From: Puniceicoccaceae bacterium Marseille-Q1082
Lineage (GTDB): Bacteria; Verrucomicrobiota; Verrucomicrobiia; Opitutales; Intestinicryptomonadaceae
Length of the DNA: 64,000 bases
Direction of reading: 5' to 3'
Assembly (NCBI GenBank): GCA_904424815.1
Contig: CAJGBI010000002.1
Location: forward strand, 546,206-610,205
In this document: piece by piece, positions 44,539 through 53,353 of the stretch
Layout: each line of letters starts with the position of its first letter
Numbering within the stretch: position 1 is the stretch's first letter
The notes under the pieces: model-generated
Seen by the model: only the letters and a program-made list of their open reading frames with translations
Database searches by the model: none
What the model was told of the DNA's origin: nothing
Translations under genes and position numbers: made by a program

Positions 44539-45369
44539 TTATTTGTGACAAGCCAAACATACTTTACTTTGGCCATATAAATCGTCAATATCAATTTCTG
44601 GTTGTTGTTTCCTTAACGGATTTGCTTGAAATCTTTTCTTCATACGTTGAAGGCGCATTTCATGTTCTTTCTTGATTTGCGCTATACGTTCTGGTTTGGA
44701 AAGCTCCTCCAATGATTCATTTTCAGACCAAGTAAAAGGAGATCCAAATTTTTCCGCAGTTTTTTCATATCTTTTTGCTTCTTCAAATGCCTCTGGATGA
44801 CGCTCCAGCAATCCAACCCATTCGATTTTACGCTGAAAGAAGCAAAATGTACATCCGCTACGCGTTCTCCACTTATAGTAATCAGGCAAACCAAGTCCCG
44901 AATAATTCAAAATATCTATTACTCCGTTTCGATCTATACCATCCTCCCTTAATGGCATTTTTATTTTTAAGTTATCTTGCCTTGATTGATAGCCTTCTCG
45001 ATATTCTTCATCAGATCGAATGGCTACATATGAATAAACAGTATAACCTTCTTTTAAAAAATTCCCAACCCACTGCTCAAAAGGTTTTAATTTCATACAA
45101 ATTGTACACCATCTCGCTTGCGCAGAGGGTAAAAAGTTCTTATGTTTCATCAACCAGAAATCAAAATCCTTTTCTGGATTCAGTCGTATTATAGGTTTCC
45201 CAAGATATCCTTCTAACTTACTGAGAAAACTATAAACCTCGGGAAGTTCTTTTCCCGTGTCTGTAAAAAAGTAATCAATATCGATATTAGGGTAATTATC
45301 TCTCATGTAGACGGCAAGCGCTGCACTATCTTTCCCTCCAGATATCCCAAGTACATGTTTCTCTTTCAT
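44539..45369 (-). CDS. sspD: SspD/DndC-like PAPS-reductase-family ATP pyrophosphatase
   Basis: The 276-aa protein has the PP-loop SGGKDS (10-15) of ATP pyrophosphatases and Cys pairs CTIC, SGCTFC and a C-terminal CLAC, fitting an iron-sulfur or sulfur-transfer enzyme of the DndC/SspD group. It would activate the DNA backbone for sulfur insertion. It starts at a 4-nt overlap with sspC. Its presence with a cysteine desulfurase, a DUF4007 protein and a large ATPase identifies the locus as single-strand phosphorothioation (Ssp) rather than Dnd. Confidence 0.85.
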   Translation of the reverse strand: MKEKHVLGISGGKDSAALAVYMRDNYPNIDIDYFFTDTGKELPEVYSFLSKLEGYLGKPIIRLNPEKDFDFWLMKHKNFLPSAQARWCTICMKLKPFEQWVGNFLKEGYTVYSYVAIRSDEEYREGYQSRQDNLKIKMPLREDGIDRNGVIDILNYSGLGLPDYYKWRTRSGCTFCFFQRKIEWVGLLERHPEAFEEAKRYEKTAEKFGSPFTWSENESLEELSKPERIAQIKKEHEMRLQRMKKRFQANPLRKQQPEIDIDDLYGQSKVCLACHK

Positions 45370-48300
45370 GATTCTTTCTTTTCTCTTTTTGCATTAATTC
45401 TCTCAATACTAAGCTCCGATAATGCAGTCAAAATCAAAGCATCATCCATCTCCTTTTTCAACAATGCTTTAATCTTATTTTTTAACGATATAACATCTTC
45501 CTTCCTGTCGTTTAAAATACTAAATTCTTCTGAAACAATTTGAGTTCTATCTCCAATCCCAGCGATAAAAGCAATAGCATGTCTTGAAGATGATCTGTTT
45601 TTTACTTTAGAATACAATTCTGCTTTTTTGAATTCATTACATAACGCAACAATTTCCTTCTTAGCTTTTTCTATATCCAAATCTATCCATTCGGCAGGAG
45701 GTTTATTGTTTGCTAATCCTATAATCCCTTCAATATCGCGAATTGTTGAATCAAAAGTAGATAATCTTGTCGCAAATGCATCTATTTTTAAATTTCCCGA
45801 AACTCCTTTTATATTTTGAGCGCGTTCTCGTAGTTTCTTTATATTCTCTGGAGTTGCTAAAAGTACATCTAACTCTGTTGTAAGCAGAAATCCTACAGAT
45901 TGAATCATTGCAGGATATACATCTATTAAATCCATCAAATCCCTCTTTAATGCCTGGTAAAAATTATTTGATTGATACAGTTTTGGTAAATCATCAAATA
46001 GAAGTTTATTTGGGTCATTTGCAGATTTTACTTTTTCCCGCAATTTTATGGCTTCTCTACTTAATGTTTTTGTTCTTAATACCCATGGATTTAATTTTTC
46101 AAGAATTCTAGATACTAACTCTTGCGCAACATGTAATGGAGACGCATTGTCGGGCAGAGAAGACGATTTGCTTGTGTCATTTAAGGCCTTTATCGTTGAG
46201 GATAATACAAGAATGGATGTGTCATCAGACTTTACAAATTTAAGAGAAATGGAACTTGGCTTACTTATTAAATAATCGACTAATGTATCTGTTATATTAG
46301 GAACGTAAATTCCGTCTCTATATATGGCCACCTCATTTTCTCTTGTCAAAATATAAGAAAGTATAAAAAACGTATGTAATCCAGCTTTTATACCATATGG
46401 TTTATCCTCCCATAATTTAAATATTTCAGGAGCCTCAACGGTATGATTTTTCGACAAAAATTTATCTGTTGCCTCCCAAATAGAGTAAAGCGGATTGGAG
46501 GAGGAAGGGATTTTATAATCAAAACCAAGTTCTCCATCGGATTGGTATAATCCTGTATCTTCCAATAATATTTTGTATAGACCAGCTTCAGAACTAAATC
46601 CTTCGATTCCCAATCTTTCTGCGCCTCGATTTAGAATCATATCTTTTAAAAGGGCATTCAATGCGGTATTTGCACTTCCAGAAGGTTTAGATCTATTGAC
46701 CAGTTCGCTCTTGATTTTGGGAGAATTGGGATATTCAGTTGTACATATATTGGAAGCTAATACAGATAACTTATCGCTTGAAATTGTTCCTAATGATTTA
46801 CCATCTTCGTACCATTTTGAATTTGTCAAAATTTCATTTAGTTGAACTTCTAACAAGCCTATTATAATTTGGCGCCTGTCTTCTACAATACTTTGTGCAA
46901 TTGAATCCCCTATAAATCCAGGCAAGTCGCTTCTTTGAATCCATTCTAATGCCATTAGTTCTCTCAAGTATTCCATTATTATTCTAACATTGCTTGCTGT
47001 TGTCGTAATAACGGGAAAATCAAATGAATTTTTAGCTTTAGTGATTTTTGAAGCTAATTTTTCTTCTTCTAGATTATTGGGAAGCAATACGCAGAAAAAT
47101 CCACTAGCACCACTTTTCTTTCTGGCATTTCTGATACAATCGTTGTAATTTGATACATTTGTTAATAAAACATCAAACCAACGCATTGAGCCATATTCAT
47201 GATAATAGCGCTTTGCAATTATTGGTTTGAAGTTTGCAATTTCTTCTAGCTTTGAGAAGTCTAATTCTACCAAGTTTGAATATGCTTCTCGCAATGCCGC
47301 ATCAATATCGAAATCGCTTCCTTCAAATACAGAATACGCAATTTTATGTTTTTTAAAGATAATTACTGAATGTTTGATGAGATCTTCTAATATTTCACTT
47401 ACATTATATTTAGGATATAATTTACACAAAAGATTTACGTTTGCAACGAGACCTGAAGATCCATTAAAAAGGTCTATCAATGATATTGTTTTTAATATAT
47501 CGATATGCGCGTCAGAAAGACCACGGGCTTGTACTTTATGAATTGCCTCTATCGCAATATGCCAAATCTTTGAATCTGAAGATGCCATTATTGCAGGTTC
47601 TAAATTGAACCGAATATATTCAAAAAGTTCAGATGGCATATACATCGAATCGTCTTTACTCGATGCAATAAAATCTTTAAATGCATAAGGTTCTGCACTC
47701 GCTAAAAACGAGAAGATACTCCTTTGATTTTGTCCAAATTTTTTTCTTGAAATTTGCGAAAGTAAACAAACTACAACGGGATTGATTGGCCAACATTTAG
47801 TTAAAGACTCTTTTAAGAAAAAATCTGATACAATAATCCTGTTTTCCTTTATTGTTTTTACCGTTTGATTAGCAATCGGATCTATGCTTTTATGGATTTT
47901 TTTCAAATCGGCATTAGGCGATAGCGTTATCGCACGACTTATCAACTCTATTTGTTCCTCTCCCGCAGTATTAATTAAAACATTTACAAATCGACCTTCT
48001 ACTTTGGCCCACTCATCTCTGATTGTATGTGGTAAATTTTTTGAATATTCTGCAAAAGACTGATGGAGTATCCCTATAAAAATTACTTTACCATTACTTC
48101 TTGATGCAAATTCAGCTAGCTGTTGAAAGAAAAATATATCGCCAATCCCCTTTGCTGCAGCTTCAAGGCATTTCCCCATTTCATCAACAATAATTAAAAC
48201 CCCATCATTCTTTTCGGAAATATTCTTAATGCTCGTGAAGATGTCATCTGATTTATTTCCATTATACTTTTCTATTGTCTTCTTAAACAAATCTTTGATA

Positions 48301-48665
48301 TCTTTAGCGTCTCCTTCAACAGGTAGAATCTTCCATCCTTTCTTTACTGTTATTTTAGAGTTAAAGATTTTCGAGATTTTTGCCCCTATAATTTTATTTG
48401 CGATGTTTCTAATGTTCTTATTTGAACTCAATAGGGAAGACAACAATAATGCTAAGCTAGATTTTCCCGCGCCGTATGGTCCAATCCATGTAAACGCAGA
48501 TTGTTTAGTTGAAGATATGTTTTCGGCGATTGTTGACAATGCGACCTGGAAAGAATTTGGGCATATAAAACTTTTTAGAAGTTCTATATCATCTAAATCT
48601 TGATTAATGTTTACAGAGCGACAAAAACGGGAGTTTGTCTTTACTATTTTTGATAAATTGTTCAT
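45366..48665 (-). CDS. sspC: SspC-like large ATPase
   Basis: The 1099-aa protein has Walker A IGPYGAGKSS (61-70) and Walker B GVLIIVDEMGKC (156-167) in an N-terminal P-loop NTPase domain, followed by about 900 residues of mostly helical sequence without a named motif. Its size, position between the DUF4007 gene and the PAPS-reductase gene, and 4-nt overlaps with both match SspC of SspBCD operons. Its family role is ATP-dependent assistance of nicking and sulfur insertion. Confidence 0.8.
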   Translation of the reverse strand: MNNLSKIVKTNSRFCRSVNINQDLDDIELLKSFICPNSFQVALSTIAENISSTKQSAFTWIGPYGAGKSSLALLLSSLLSSNKNIRNIANKIIGAKISKIFNSKITVKKGWKILPVEGDAKDIKDLFKKTIEKYNGNKSDDIFTSIKNISEKNDGVLIIVDEMGKCLEAAAKGIGDIFFFQQLAEFASRSNGKVIFIGILHQSFAEYSKNLPHTIRDEWAKVEGRFVNVLINTAGEEQIELISRAITLSPNADLKKIHKSIDPIANQTVKTIKENRIIVSDFFLKESLTKCWPINPVVVCLLSQISRKKFGQNQRSIFSFLASAEPYAFKDFIASSKDDSMYMPSELFEYIRFNLEPAIMASSDSKIWHIAIEAIHKVQARGLSDAHIDILKTISLIDLFNGSSGLVANVNLLCKLYPKYNVSEILEDLIKHSVIIFKKHKIAYSVFEGSDFDIDAALREAYSNLVELDFSKLEEIANFKPIIAKRYYHEYGSMRWFDVLLTNVSNYNDCIRNARKKSGASGFFCVLLPNNLEEEKLASKITKAKNSFDFPVITTTASNVRIIMEYLRELMALEWIQRSDLPGFIGDSIAQSIVEDRRQIIIGLLEVQLNEILTNSKWYEDGKSLGTISSDKLSVLASNICTTEYPNSPKIKSELVNRSKPSGSANTALNALLKDMILNRGAERLGIEGFSSEAGLYKILLEDTGLYQSDGELGFDYKIPSSSNPLYSIWEATDKFLSKNHTVEAPEIFKLWEDKPYGIKAGLHTFFILSYILTRENEVAIYRDGIYVPNITDTLVDYLISKPSSISLKFVKSDDTSILVLSSTIKALNDTSKSSSLPDNASPLHVAQELVSRILEKLNPWVLRTKTLSREAIKLREKVKSANDPNKLLFDDLPKLYQSNNFYQALKRDLMDLIDVYPAMIQSVGFLLTTELDVLLATPENIKKLRERAQNIKGVSGNLKIDAFATRLSTFDSTIRDIEGIIGLANNKPPAEWIDLDIEKAKKEIVALCNEFKKAELYSKVKNRSSSRHAIAFIAGIGDRTQIVSEEFSILNDRKEDVISLKNKIKALLKKEMDDALILTALSELSIERINAKREKKES

Positions 48666-49618
48666 TTATAATTCTTTCTTAAGATGCAAAAAGCTGTTTC
48701 ATCTAAATTAGAAACATCTTTTTTTAAGAATAATTGTTTTAACCCAGCAGTTTCAGAATATGCAAGGATTCCATCTGTCGCATTACTGATATCTTGCATA
48801 AAACCAGCGACAACATCCTCGTTTATCAAAAAAACTTTTCCTGGTGACATAGGAGCATAACATATCGATTCAAATGATAGAGTTTTTGAATTCGGAGAGT
48901 AATAATTCCAAAACTTAAAAAGTCCAAAAAGAAAAGTATAAATAGAAAGATTAGGTTTTGCGCCTCTGTTTAACTGAAGGACGTCTCTTCTAGTTATAGG
49001 GCTTATCAACTCTAATTCAGTTAGGGGTGATTCTATCTTTTCTTCGGTAAATCTATTTCGACTAGGTTTTGTTGCATACAGCGAGATCAAACATCCAATA
49101 TCACGATCTAATGTATCAGCGGACATTTCCGGCCAACCGTTATCTTTTACGGCTTCTGTAATACGTTTGGCTAATGTATGTTTATCAAATGTTGGATATG
49201 TATAGTGATTAAACAGCCAGTAGTAAGTATATAGACAGTCTTTTTTTAAAGAAATTAAATTCCAATGCAAAAACCATAATGTTGCATAATTTTCCATCCA
49301 CGGATCAAGCCCATCATCTGCAAATAATTCATCGGCAAACTCAGTTAAGCTTAAGATCCCCCTTTTCAAGCTTAATATTCCAGTATTCGTTGCCCAATAT
49401 CGCATTGATGCAACCATATTTTTCCCCACACCGAGAATGACTATTGCTTCGTCATTATTAAAAAGGTCTTTTGATATATCACCATTTTTATTCCTTATAT
49501 TTACACAGGCATCATAAACTTTTTTGAGCCATCCGTAACGCATAGGGAAAGTCCCGTGACCCGAAAAAACAGGCCTAATGTCATTATTTATTGATTTTCT
49601 ATTCACAATATTACACAA
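48662..49618 (-). CDS. sspB: SspB-like DUF4007 protein
   Basis: The 318-aa protein begins with RPVFSGHGTFPMRYGWLKKVYDA (about 15-37), the hallmark of DUF4007, and ends with a strand-rich domain (GKVFLINEDVVAGFMQDI). SspB is described as the nicking component for single-strand PT modification. It is the first gene of a tightly coupled sspB-sspC-sspD operon, divergent from sspA with an 85-bp shared promoter region. Confidence 0.85.
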   Translation of the reverse strand: MCNIVNRKSINNDIRPVFSGHGTFPMRYGWLKKVYDACVNIRNKNGDISKDLFNNDEAIVILGVGKNMVASMRYWATNTGILSLKRGILSLTEFADELFADDGLDPWMENYATLWFLHWNLISLKKDCLYTYYWLFNHYTYPTFDKHTLAKRITEAVKDNGWPEMSADTLDRDIGCLISLYATKPSRNRFTEEKIESPLTELELISPITRRDVLQLNRGAKPNLSIYTFLFGLFKFWNYYSPNSKTLSFESICYAPMSPGKVFLINEDVVAGFMQDISNATDGILAYSETAGLKQLFLKKDVSNLDETAFCILRKNYK

Positions 49619-49631
49619 TTCTATCCGTTTT

Positions 49632-49646
49632 TGGAAATATATTCCA
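49632..49646. promoter_or_regulatory. Small palindrome between sspB and sspA
   Basis: TGGAA and TTCCA with a 5-bp AT-rich centre lie in the 85-bp divergent intergenic region; a candidate site for shared control. Short, so could be chance. Confidence 0.3.
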
Positions 49647-49703
49647 GAGAATCATTTTTCTGAAAAAAGTCAAGTGGCATTTTTCTCCAAATAAAGGTTC
49701 GTT

Positions 49704-50870
49704 ATGAAAACAGATGGCATAGATACAATAAAAACTAGAATATATTTAGATTATCAAGCAACTACTCCATTAGATAAGAGGGTGATAGACAAAATGTTAC
49801 CTTACATGAACAGTAAATTTGGAAATCCTCATTCTTCTGAACATTCTTATGGTTGGGAATCTGAACAAGGAGTTGCGCATGCTATTAGACAAATTGCAGA
49901 GTATATCGGAGCTATCGACGATGAAATTATACTTACTTCGGGTGCGACAGAATCAAATAATTTGGCAATTATAGGAATTGCTTATACTGCACAGAAAAAT
50001 TTTATTAGAAAAAAAACAATTTTAGTTTCTGCAATTGAACATAAATGCGTATTAGGGGCTTCACGTTTTTTAGAAGAAATGGGGTTTTGTGTAAAAAAAA
50101 TCCCTGTAAACAAAGAAGGTATAATTGATATAAATACATTTAATAATCTCATAACCGATGATGTTTTATTGGTATCTATCATGGCTACAAATAATGAAAT
50201 CGGAACAAATCAACCTATTTCGGAAATAGGGAAAATTTGTAAAGAGCGAGAGATTTTATTCCATACAGATGCAGCTCAAGGCGGATATGCAAATTTGGAC
50301 GTAATAGAAAACAATGTTGATTTCATGAGCTTATCTGCCCATAAAATATATGGACCTAAGGGAATCGGAGCTTTATTTATAAGTAAAGATTCAATTTTAA
50401 AGCCTACACCTCTTATTTATGGAGGTGACCAACAGTTTGGATACAGATCTGGTACCGTCCCTACATTTCTTGCCGTAGGATTTGGTGAAGCTGCCGAAAT
50501 AATGATGAATGAAAAAGAGGCAGAAATGCAACGTTTAAAAAATTTAAGAGATGAGTTGTTCGCAACATTAGCATCGACTTGCCCTCAAATAAAGATTAAC
50601 GGAGATATGAAAAACAGACATCCCGGGAATTTAAATCTTTTTATTCCAAACATAGAATCAAAAAGACTGATATATTCACTGCAACCGAATTTAGCATTTT
50701 CTACAGGATCTGCATGTACTAGTGGCATAATAGAACCATCACATGTGTTGAAAGCGATTGGCTTGACAACAGATGAATCAGAACATTCTTTTAGAATTAC
50801 TATTGGGCGGTACACAACCTTAGAAGAAGTAAAAAAAGCTTCTAATATCATCTTAAACGCACTATTATAA
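49704..50870 (+). CDS. sspA: SspA/DndA-like cysteine desulfurase
   Basis: The 388-aa enzyme is a class V PLP aminotransferase: N-terminal YLDYQATTPLD, HTDAAQ (PLP-ring Asp near 189), SLSAHKIYGPKG with the PLP Lys at 214, and catalytic Cys338 in the short STGSACTSG loop. It would supply sulfur for DNA phosphorothioation; IscS-like housekeeping enzymes look alike, but its place beside sspBCD and AT-rich composition support the dedicated role. Divergent transcription from sspBCD matches known Ssp loci. Confidence 0.88.
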   Translation: MKTDGIDTIKTRIYLDYQATTPLDKRVIDKMLPYMNSKFGNPHSSEHSYGWESEQGVAHAIRQIAEYIGAIDDEIILTSGATESNNLAIIGIAYTAQKNFIRKKTILVSAIEHKCVLGASRFLEEMGFCVKKIPVNKEGIIDINTFNNLITDDVLLVSIMATNNEIGTNQPISEIGKICKEREILFHTDAAQGGYANLDVIENNVDFMSLSAHKIYGPKGIGALFISKDSILKPTPLIYGGDQQFGYRSGTVPTFLAVGFGEAAEIMMNEKEAEMQRLKNLRDELFATLASTCPQIKINGDMKNRHPGNLNLFIPNIESKRLIYSLQPNLAFSTGSACTSGIIEPSHVLKAIGLTTDESEHSFRITIGRYTTLEEVKKASNIILNALL

Positions 50871-50877
50871 TTTAATT

Positions 50878-51548
50878 ATGTTTGAGCATCCATCAGATAT
50901 TTATTGTATATGCAAAGATATGGCGCCAATTATAGCATCGATAGTTTTTGGAATAGCAACAATCTATTATAGCCATGTTCAAATAAAAATTTCCAAACAA
51001 AATATACGTTAAAATTTAGTGAAAGAAGTTACAAAGATGTTGTAAAGTTAACAAATAAAATTTCTACAAGTTTGGATGTCGAAGAAATAAAAAAGTGTAT
51101 TGAAGATTTAGGCGAAAAATTAGAAGATATAATGATTGTAACTCCTAGAATAATATCATTGCTGATTGATAAAGTTATAAAAATCGGTGAAGATACGATA
51201 ACTATTATAAATTCAGTTGAAGATGATTTCAAATTATTAAAGATGGAAATCGCTTCTCAAAAAATTATTTTAATATTGATGGACATTTCAATTCAATACC
51301 AAAAGTATCTTGGAATTTACAGCAAATTTGGAAATGAAGATTTCAGAAATAATATATGGCGTGATCTGTGGAAAAGTCTTTGCTCCATTGGAGATATTAT
51401 TCTTAGATGTATTCTCTATATAATCCCAATCGATTATTTTTACATAAAAAAACTAAAAAAAGAAAGAATTGATTATGTTATAGGAATGAACTTTTCCTGC
51501 GATTTTGATGAAATCATCGAACGAGCATCCCATAAAAATAATAAATAA
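50878..51548 (+). pseudogene. Membrane-anchored helical protein, frameshifted in an A-run
   Basis: Starting 7 bp after sspA, a 44-codon frame (MFEHPSDIYC...) encodes one transmembrane helix (APIIASIVFGIATIYYSHVQ) and ends at 51010-51012. With one extra A in the A4 run near 51000 it would join the next frame: ...ISKQ-KYTLKFSERSYKDVVKLTN... through to 51548. The joined 223-aa protein would have an N-terminal membrane anchor and an amphipathic cytoplasmic region, a layout seen in several abortive-infection effectors. The downstream part alone has only a TTG start at 51072. Function unknown. Confidence 0.6.
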
Positions 51549-51604
51549 AAATGTTGCGTATTTTGTCGTGATGTGGTACTATGGATACCATAACGGGACA
51601 AGGT

Positions 51605-52087
51605 ATGATGATAAGCAAGACGAAGATTTCAACTGAGGGGTTTGAGAAGGTTGAGATTACTGCGGAGATGGCGGAGATATTTGGGCTTCCGAAGAAGGCC
51701 ATAGGGAAATGGGCTGTTGTTGCGGAAGATGATGTTGAGCGTCGCCTAATGAAAGTTCGGTTAGACGGCTATTTTGCGGACGACAAGTACAACAATCATC
51801 AGCGCATTCCCAACAGAATTTGGGGGCAGATGTTTGGCAGGGTGCGCTGTGCGAAGTTTGAATTTTCCAAGCTATGCACGCGCAAGAAGAACTGGATATT
51901 GGCGCTTATTGACGAATTTGAGAAAATCCCCGAACTTGCCGTATCTCTGCGGAAGTTTAGCTTGGACGACATCGTTTTGCAAATTATAGACGACACGAAT
52001 TCGGAGCGTCCGCAGGGCAAGGCGTACAGCTCGATTGCGAGCGCGATAACCTATTGGAAATACAAATATGGAGACAATGGAAGATGA
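51605..52087 (+). CDS. Unknown mobile-element protein, paralogue of the 28670 gene
   Basis: The 160-aa product shares KAIGxW, MKVRLDGYFADDKYNNHQ, RKKNW and YSSIASAITYW with the protein at 28670, about a third of positions by eye. GC content is higher than in the Ssp genes. It sits 200 bp from the partial tRNA-Arg at the island edge, and a 77-aa frame overlaps its stop by 4 nt. Family function unknown; location suggests a role in mobility or element control. Confidence 0.7.
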   Translation: MMISKTKISTEGFEKVEITAEMAEIFGLPKKAIGKWAVVAEDDVERRLMKVRLDGYFADDKYNNHQRIPNRIWGQMFGRVRCAKFEFSKLCTRKKNWILALIDEFEKIPELAVSLRKFSLDDIVLQIIDDTNSERPQGKAYSSIASAITYWKYKYGDNGR

Positions 52088-52317
52088 AAATCCGTCAAAA
52101 TGATTGGTCAGAATTTGGTAAGGATTTTATCGTAAAAATACGCAAAAATACAGGGTTTTTGCCTTGTAATTATGCTTACCACATACGTAAATATGCGCAA
52201 AAGTTTTCAAAATCCGACATTTGCAACATAGCAAACATCAACAACATGCAAAACCAAGAAAGCCCGAAAATGAATACGACCAGAAGGAGATTAGGAAACG
52301 CTCGTTCTATCCGTTGA
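52084..52317 (+). CDS. Possible small protein coupled to the 51605 gene
   Basis: A 77-codon frame starts in an ATGA overlap with the upstream stop and encodes a basic protein (MKIRQNDWSEFGKDFIVKIRK...). Its last 9 codons run through the inverted tRNA-Arg half at 52291-52328, so the C-terminus may be an accident of recombination. No family recognised. Confidence 0.35.
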   Translation: MKIRQNDWSEFGKDFIVKIRKNTGFLPCNYAYHIRKYAQKFSKSDICNIANINNMQNQESPKMNTTRRRLGNARSIR

Positions 52318-52328
52318 ACTACAGGGGC
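52291..52328 (-). other. Inverted 5' half of tRNA-Arg(CCT): probable attachment-site remnant
   Basis: On the minus strand 38 nt match the first 38 nt of the full tRNA copies with a single change, and the match also extends upstream through TATCCC. Identity ends in the anticodon loop (after TTTCCTAA), the usual crossover zone of tyrosine integrases. The 3' half is missing. It lies about 240 bp from the first GC-rich chromosomal gene and marks the right edge of the island. Confidence 0.75.
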
Positions 52329-52569
52329 GGGATAAAAACGGAATACAGTCAAACATATTTGAGGAATTGGTCAATTCTCAAATTTTCTTTGCGCGAAATT
52401 CGGCGGAAGCGGCGCGCCGTGCAATATAGCGTTTGCGGCGCCGCATGACGCGCAGTTCGCCTAGCGGCGCGCGGGGCGGGACTGTTTTGCCGCGGCAGTT
52501 TGGATAAACGTCCTGCGTCGGGGGTTCGTTCTGCCTGTTGCAGGGTCGGGCAGGGTCGGGCATTTGCCG

Positions 52570-53340
52570 CTATTTGCGCGCGAGTTTGTTTTTCAGCCTG
52601 TTTGCGAGTTTGGGGAGAATTTTTCGGGGTAGGCAGAGCAGGGGAGCGCGCAGGCCATTAACCTTGAACGCCTTTAAAATTTCGAGGTTGCCCTTTATGT
52701 GCCCCGAAAACTTTGTGCTGGCCCCTCCCGCGCGCTGGTTGACGATCAGCTTGTCGACGAAGGCGCTCGGAAGTTTGTGCTTTTCGAGAAACCTCATCAT
52801 CAGCTCAAAGTCCGCCGCTATTTTGAAATCCGTGCGGTAGTAGCCGAATTTTTCAAAATTTCTCTTGTAGGCGTAGAAAGTCGGGTGCGCGGGGTGCCAG
52901 CCCTTTCGGAACGCTCCCGCCCTGTATTGCCCGGAGTTCGATTCCCGCAGGATTTTGGCGGTGTCATTCCAGTCGACGATGTTTAGCCTTCCGTATGCGC
53001 ACTCCGCGCCCGAGCTTAGGAGAGCCTCGGCGATATTTTCCACCGCGTCGCTTGAAGCGAGCATGTCGTCGGAATTCAGCGTCCCGACCACGTCGCCCGA
53101 CGCCATTTTTATGCCCTTGTTCATGGCGTCGTAAATGCCCTTGTCGGGTTCGGAGACCCATTTCATGCGCCCGCGGAACTCCGGCTCCAGCTTTTTTGCC
53201 ACATCCATAGTGGCGTCTTTTGACGCGCCGTCGACCAGCACGTACTCGATGTCGGGGTACGTTTGCGCGAGGACGCTTTCCATTGCGTCCGCTATTGTGC
53301 CGGCGCTGTTGAATGCCGCGGTGACTATCGATATTTTCAT
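52570..53340 (-). CDS. Family 2 glycosyltransferase
   Basis: The 256-aa protein (ATG at 53340, MKISIVTAAFNSAGTI) has a GT-A fold: VLVDGASKDAT (nucleotide-sugar binding), EPDKGIYDAMNKGI and LNSDDML (DxD-like metal site), as in WcaA-like transferases for exopolysaccharide or O-antigen. It is the last gene of an eight-gene minus-strand operon, 13 bp after the Gmd-like gene. Donor sugar unknown. Confidence 0.9.
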   Translation of the reverse strand: MKISIVTAAFNSAGTIADAMESVLAQTYPDIEYVLVDGASKDATMDVAKKLEPEFRGRMKWVSEPDKGIYDAMNKGIKMASGDVVGTLNSDDMLASSDAVENIAEALLSSGAECAYGRLNIVDWNDTAKILRESNSGQYRAGAFRKGWHPAHPTFYAYKRNFEKFGYYRTDFKIAADFELMMRFLEKHKLPSAFVDKLIVNQRAGGASTKFSGHIKGNLEILKAFKVNGLRAPLLCLPRKILPKLANRLKNKLARK

Positions 53341-53353
53341 GGAGAGTTTCGCG

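Noticed and set aside
44539-50870. Dnd (DndABCDE) phosphorothioation system
   Set aside because: There is no DndB, DndD or DndE; the DUF4007 protein and the gene order match the single-strand Ssp type instead.
52291-52328. A third functional tRNA-Arg
   Set aside because: The anticodon stem cannot close and the T-arm and acceptor 3' strand are missing, so it is only a half gene.
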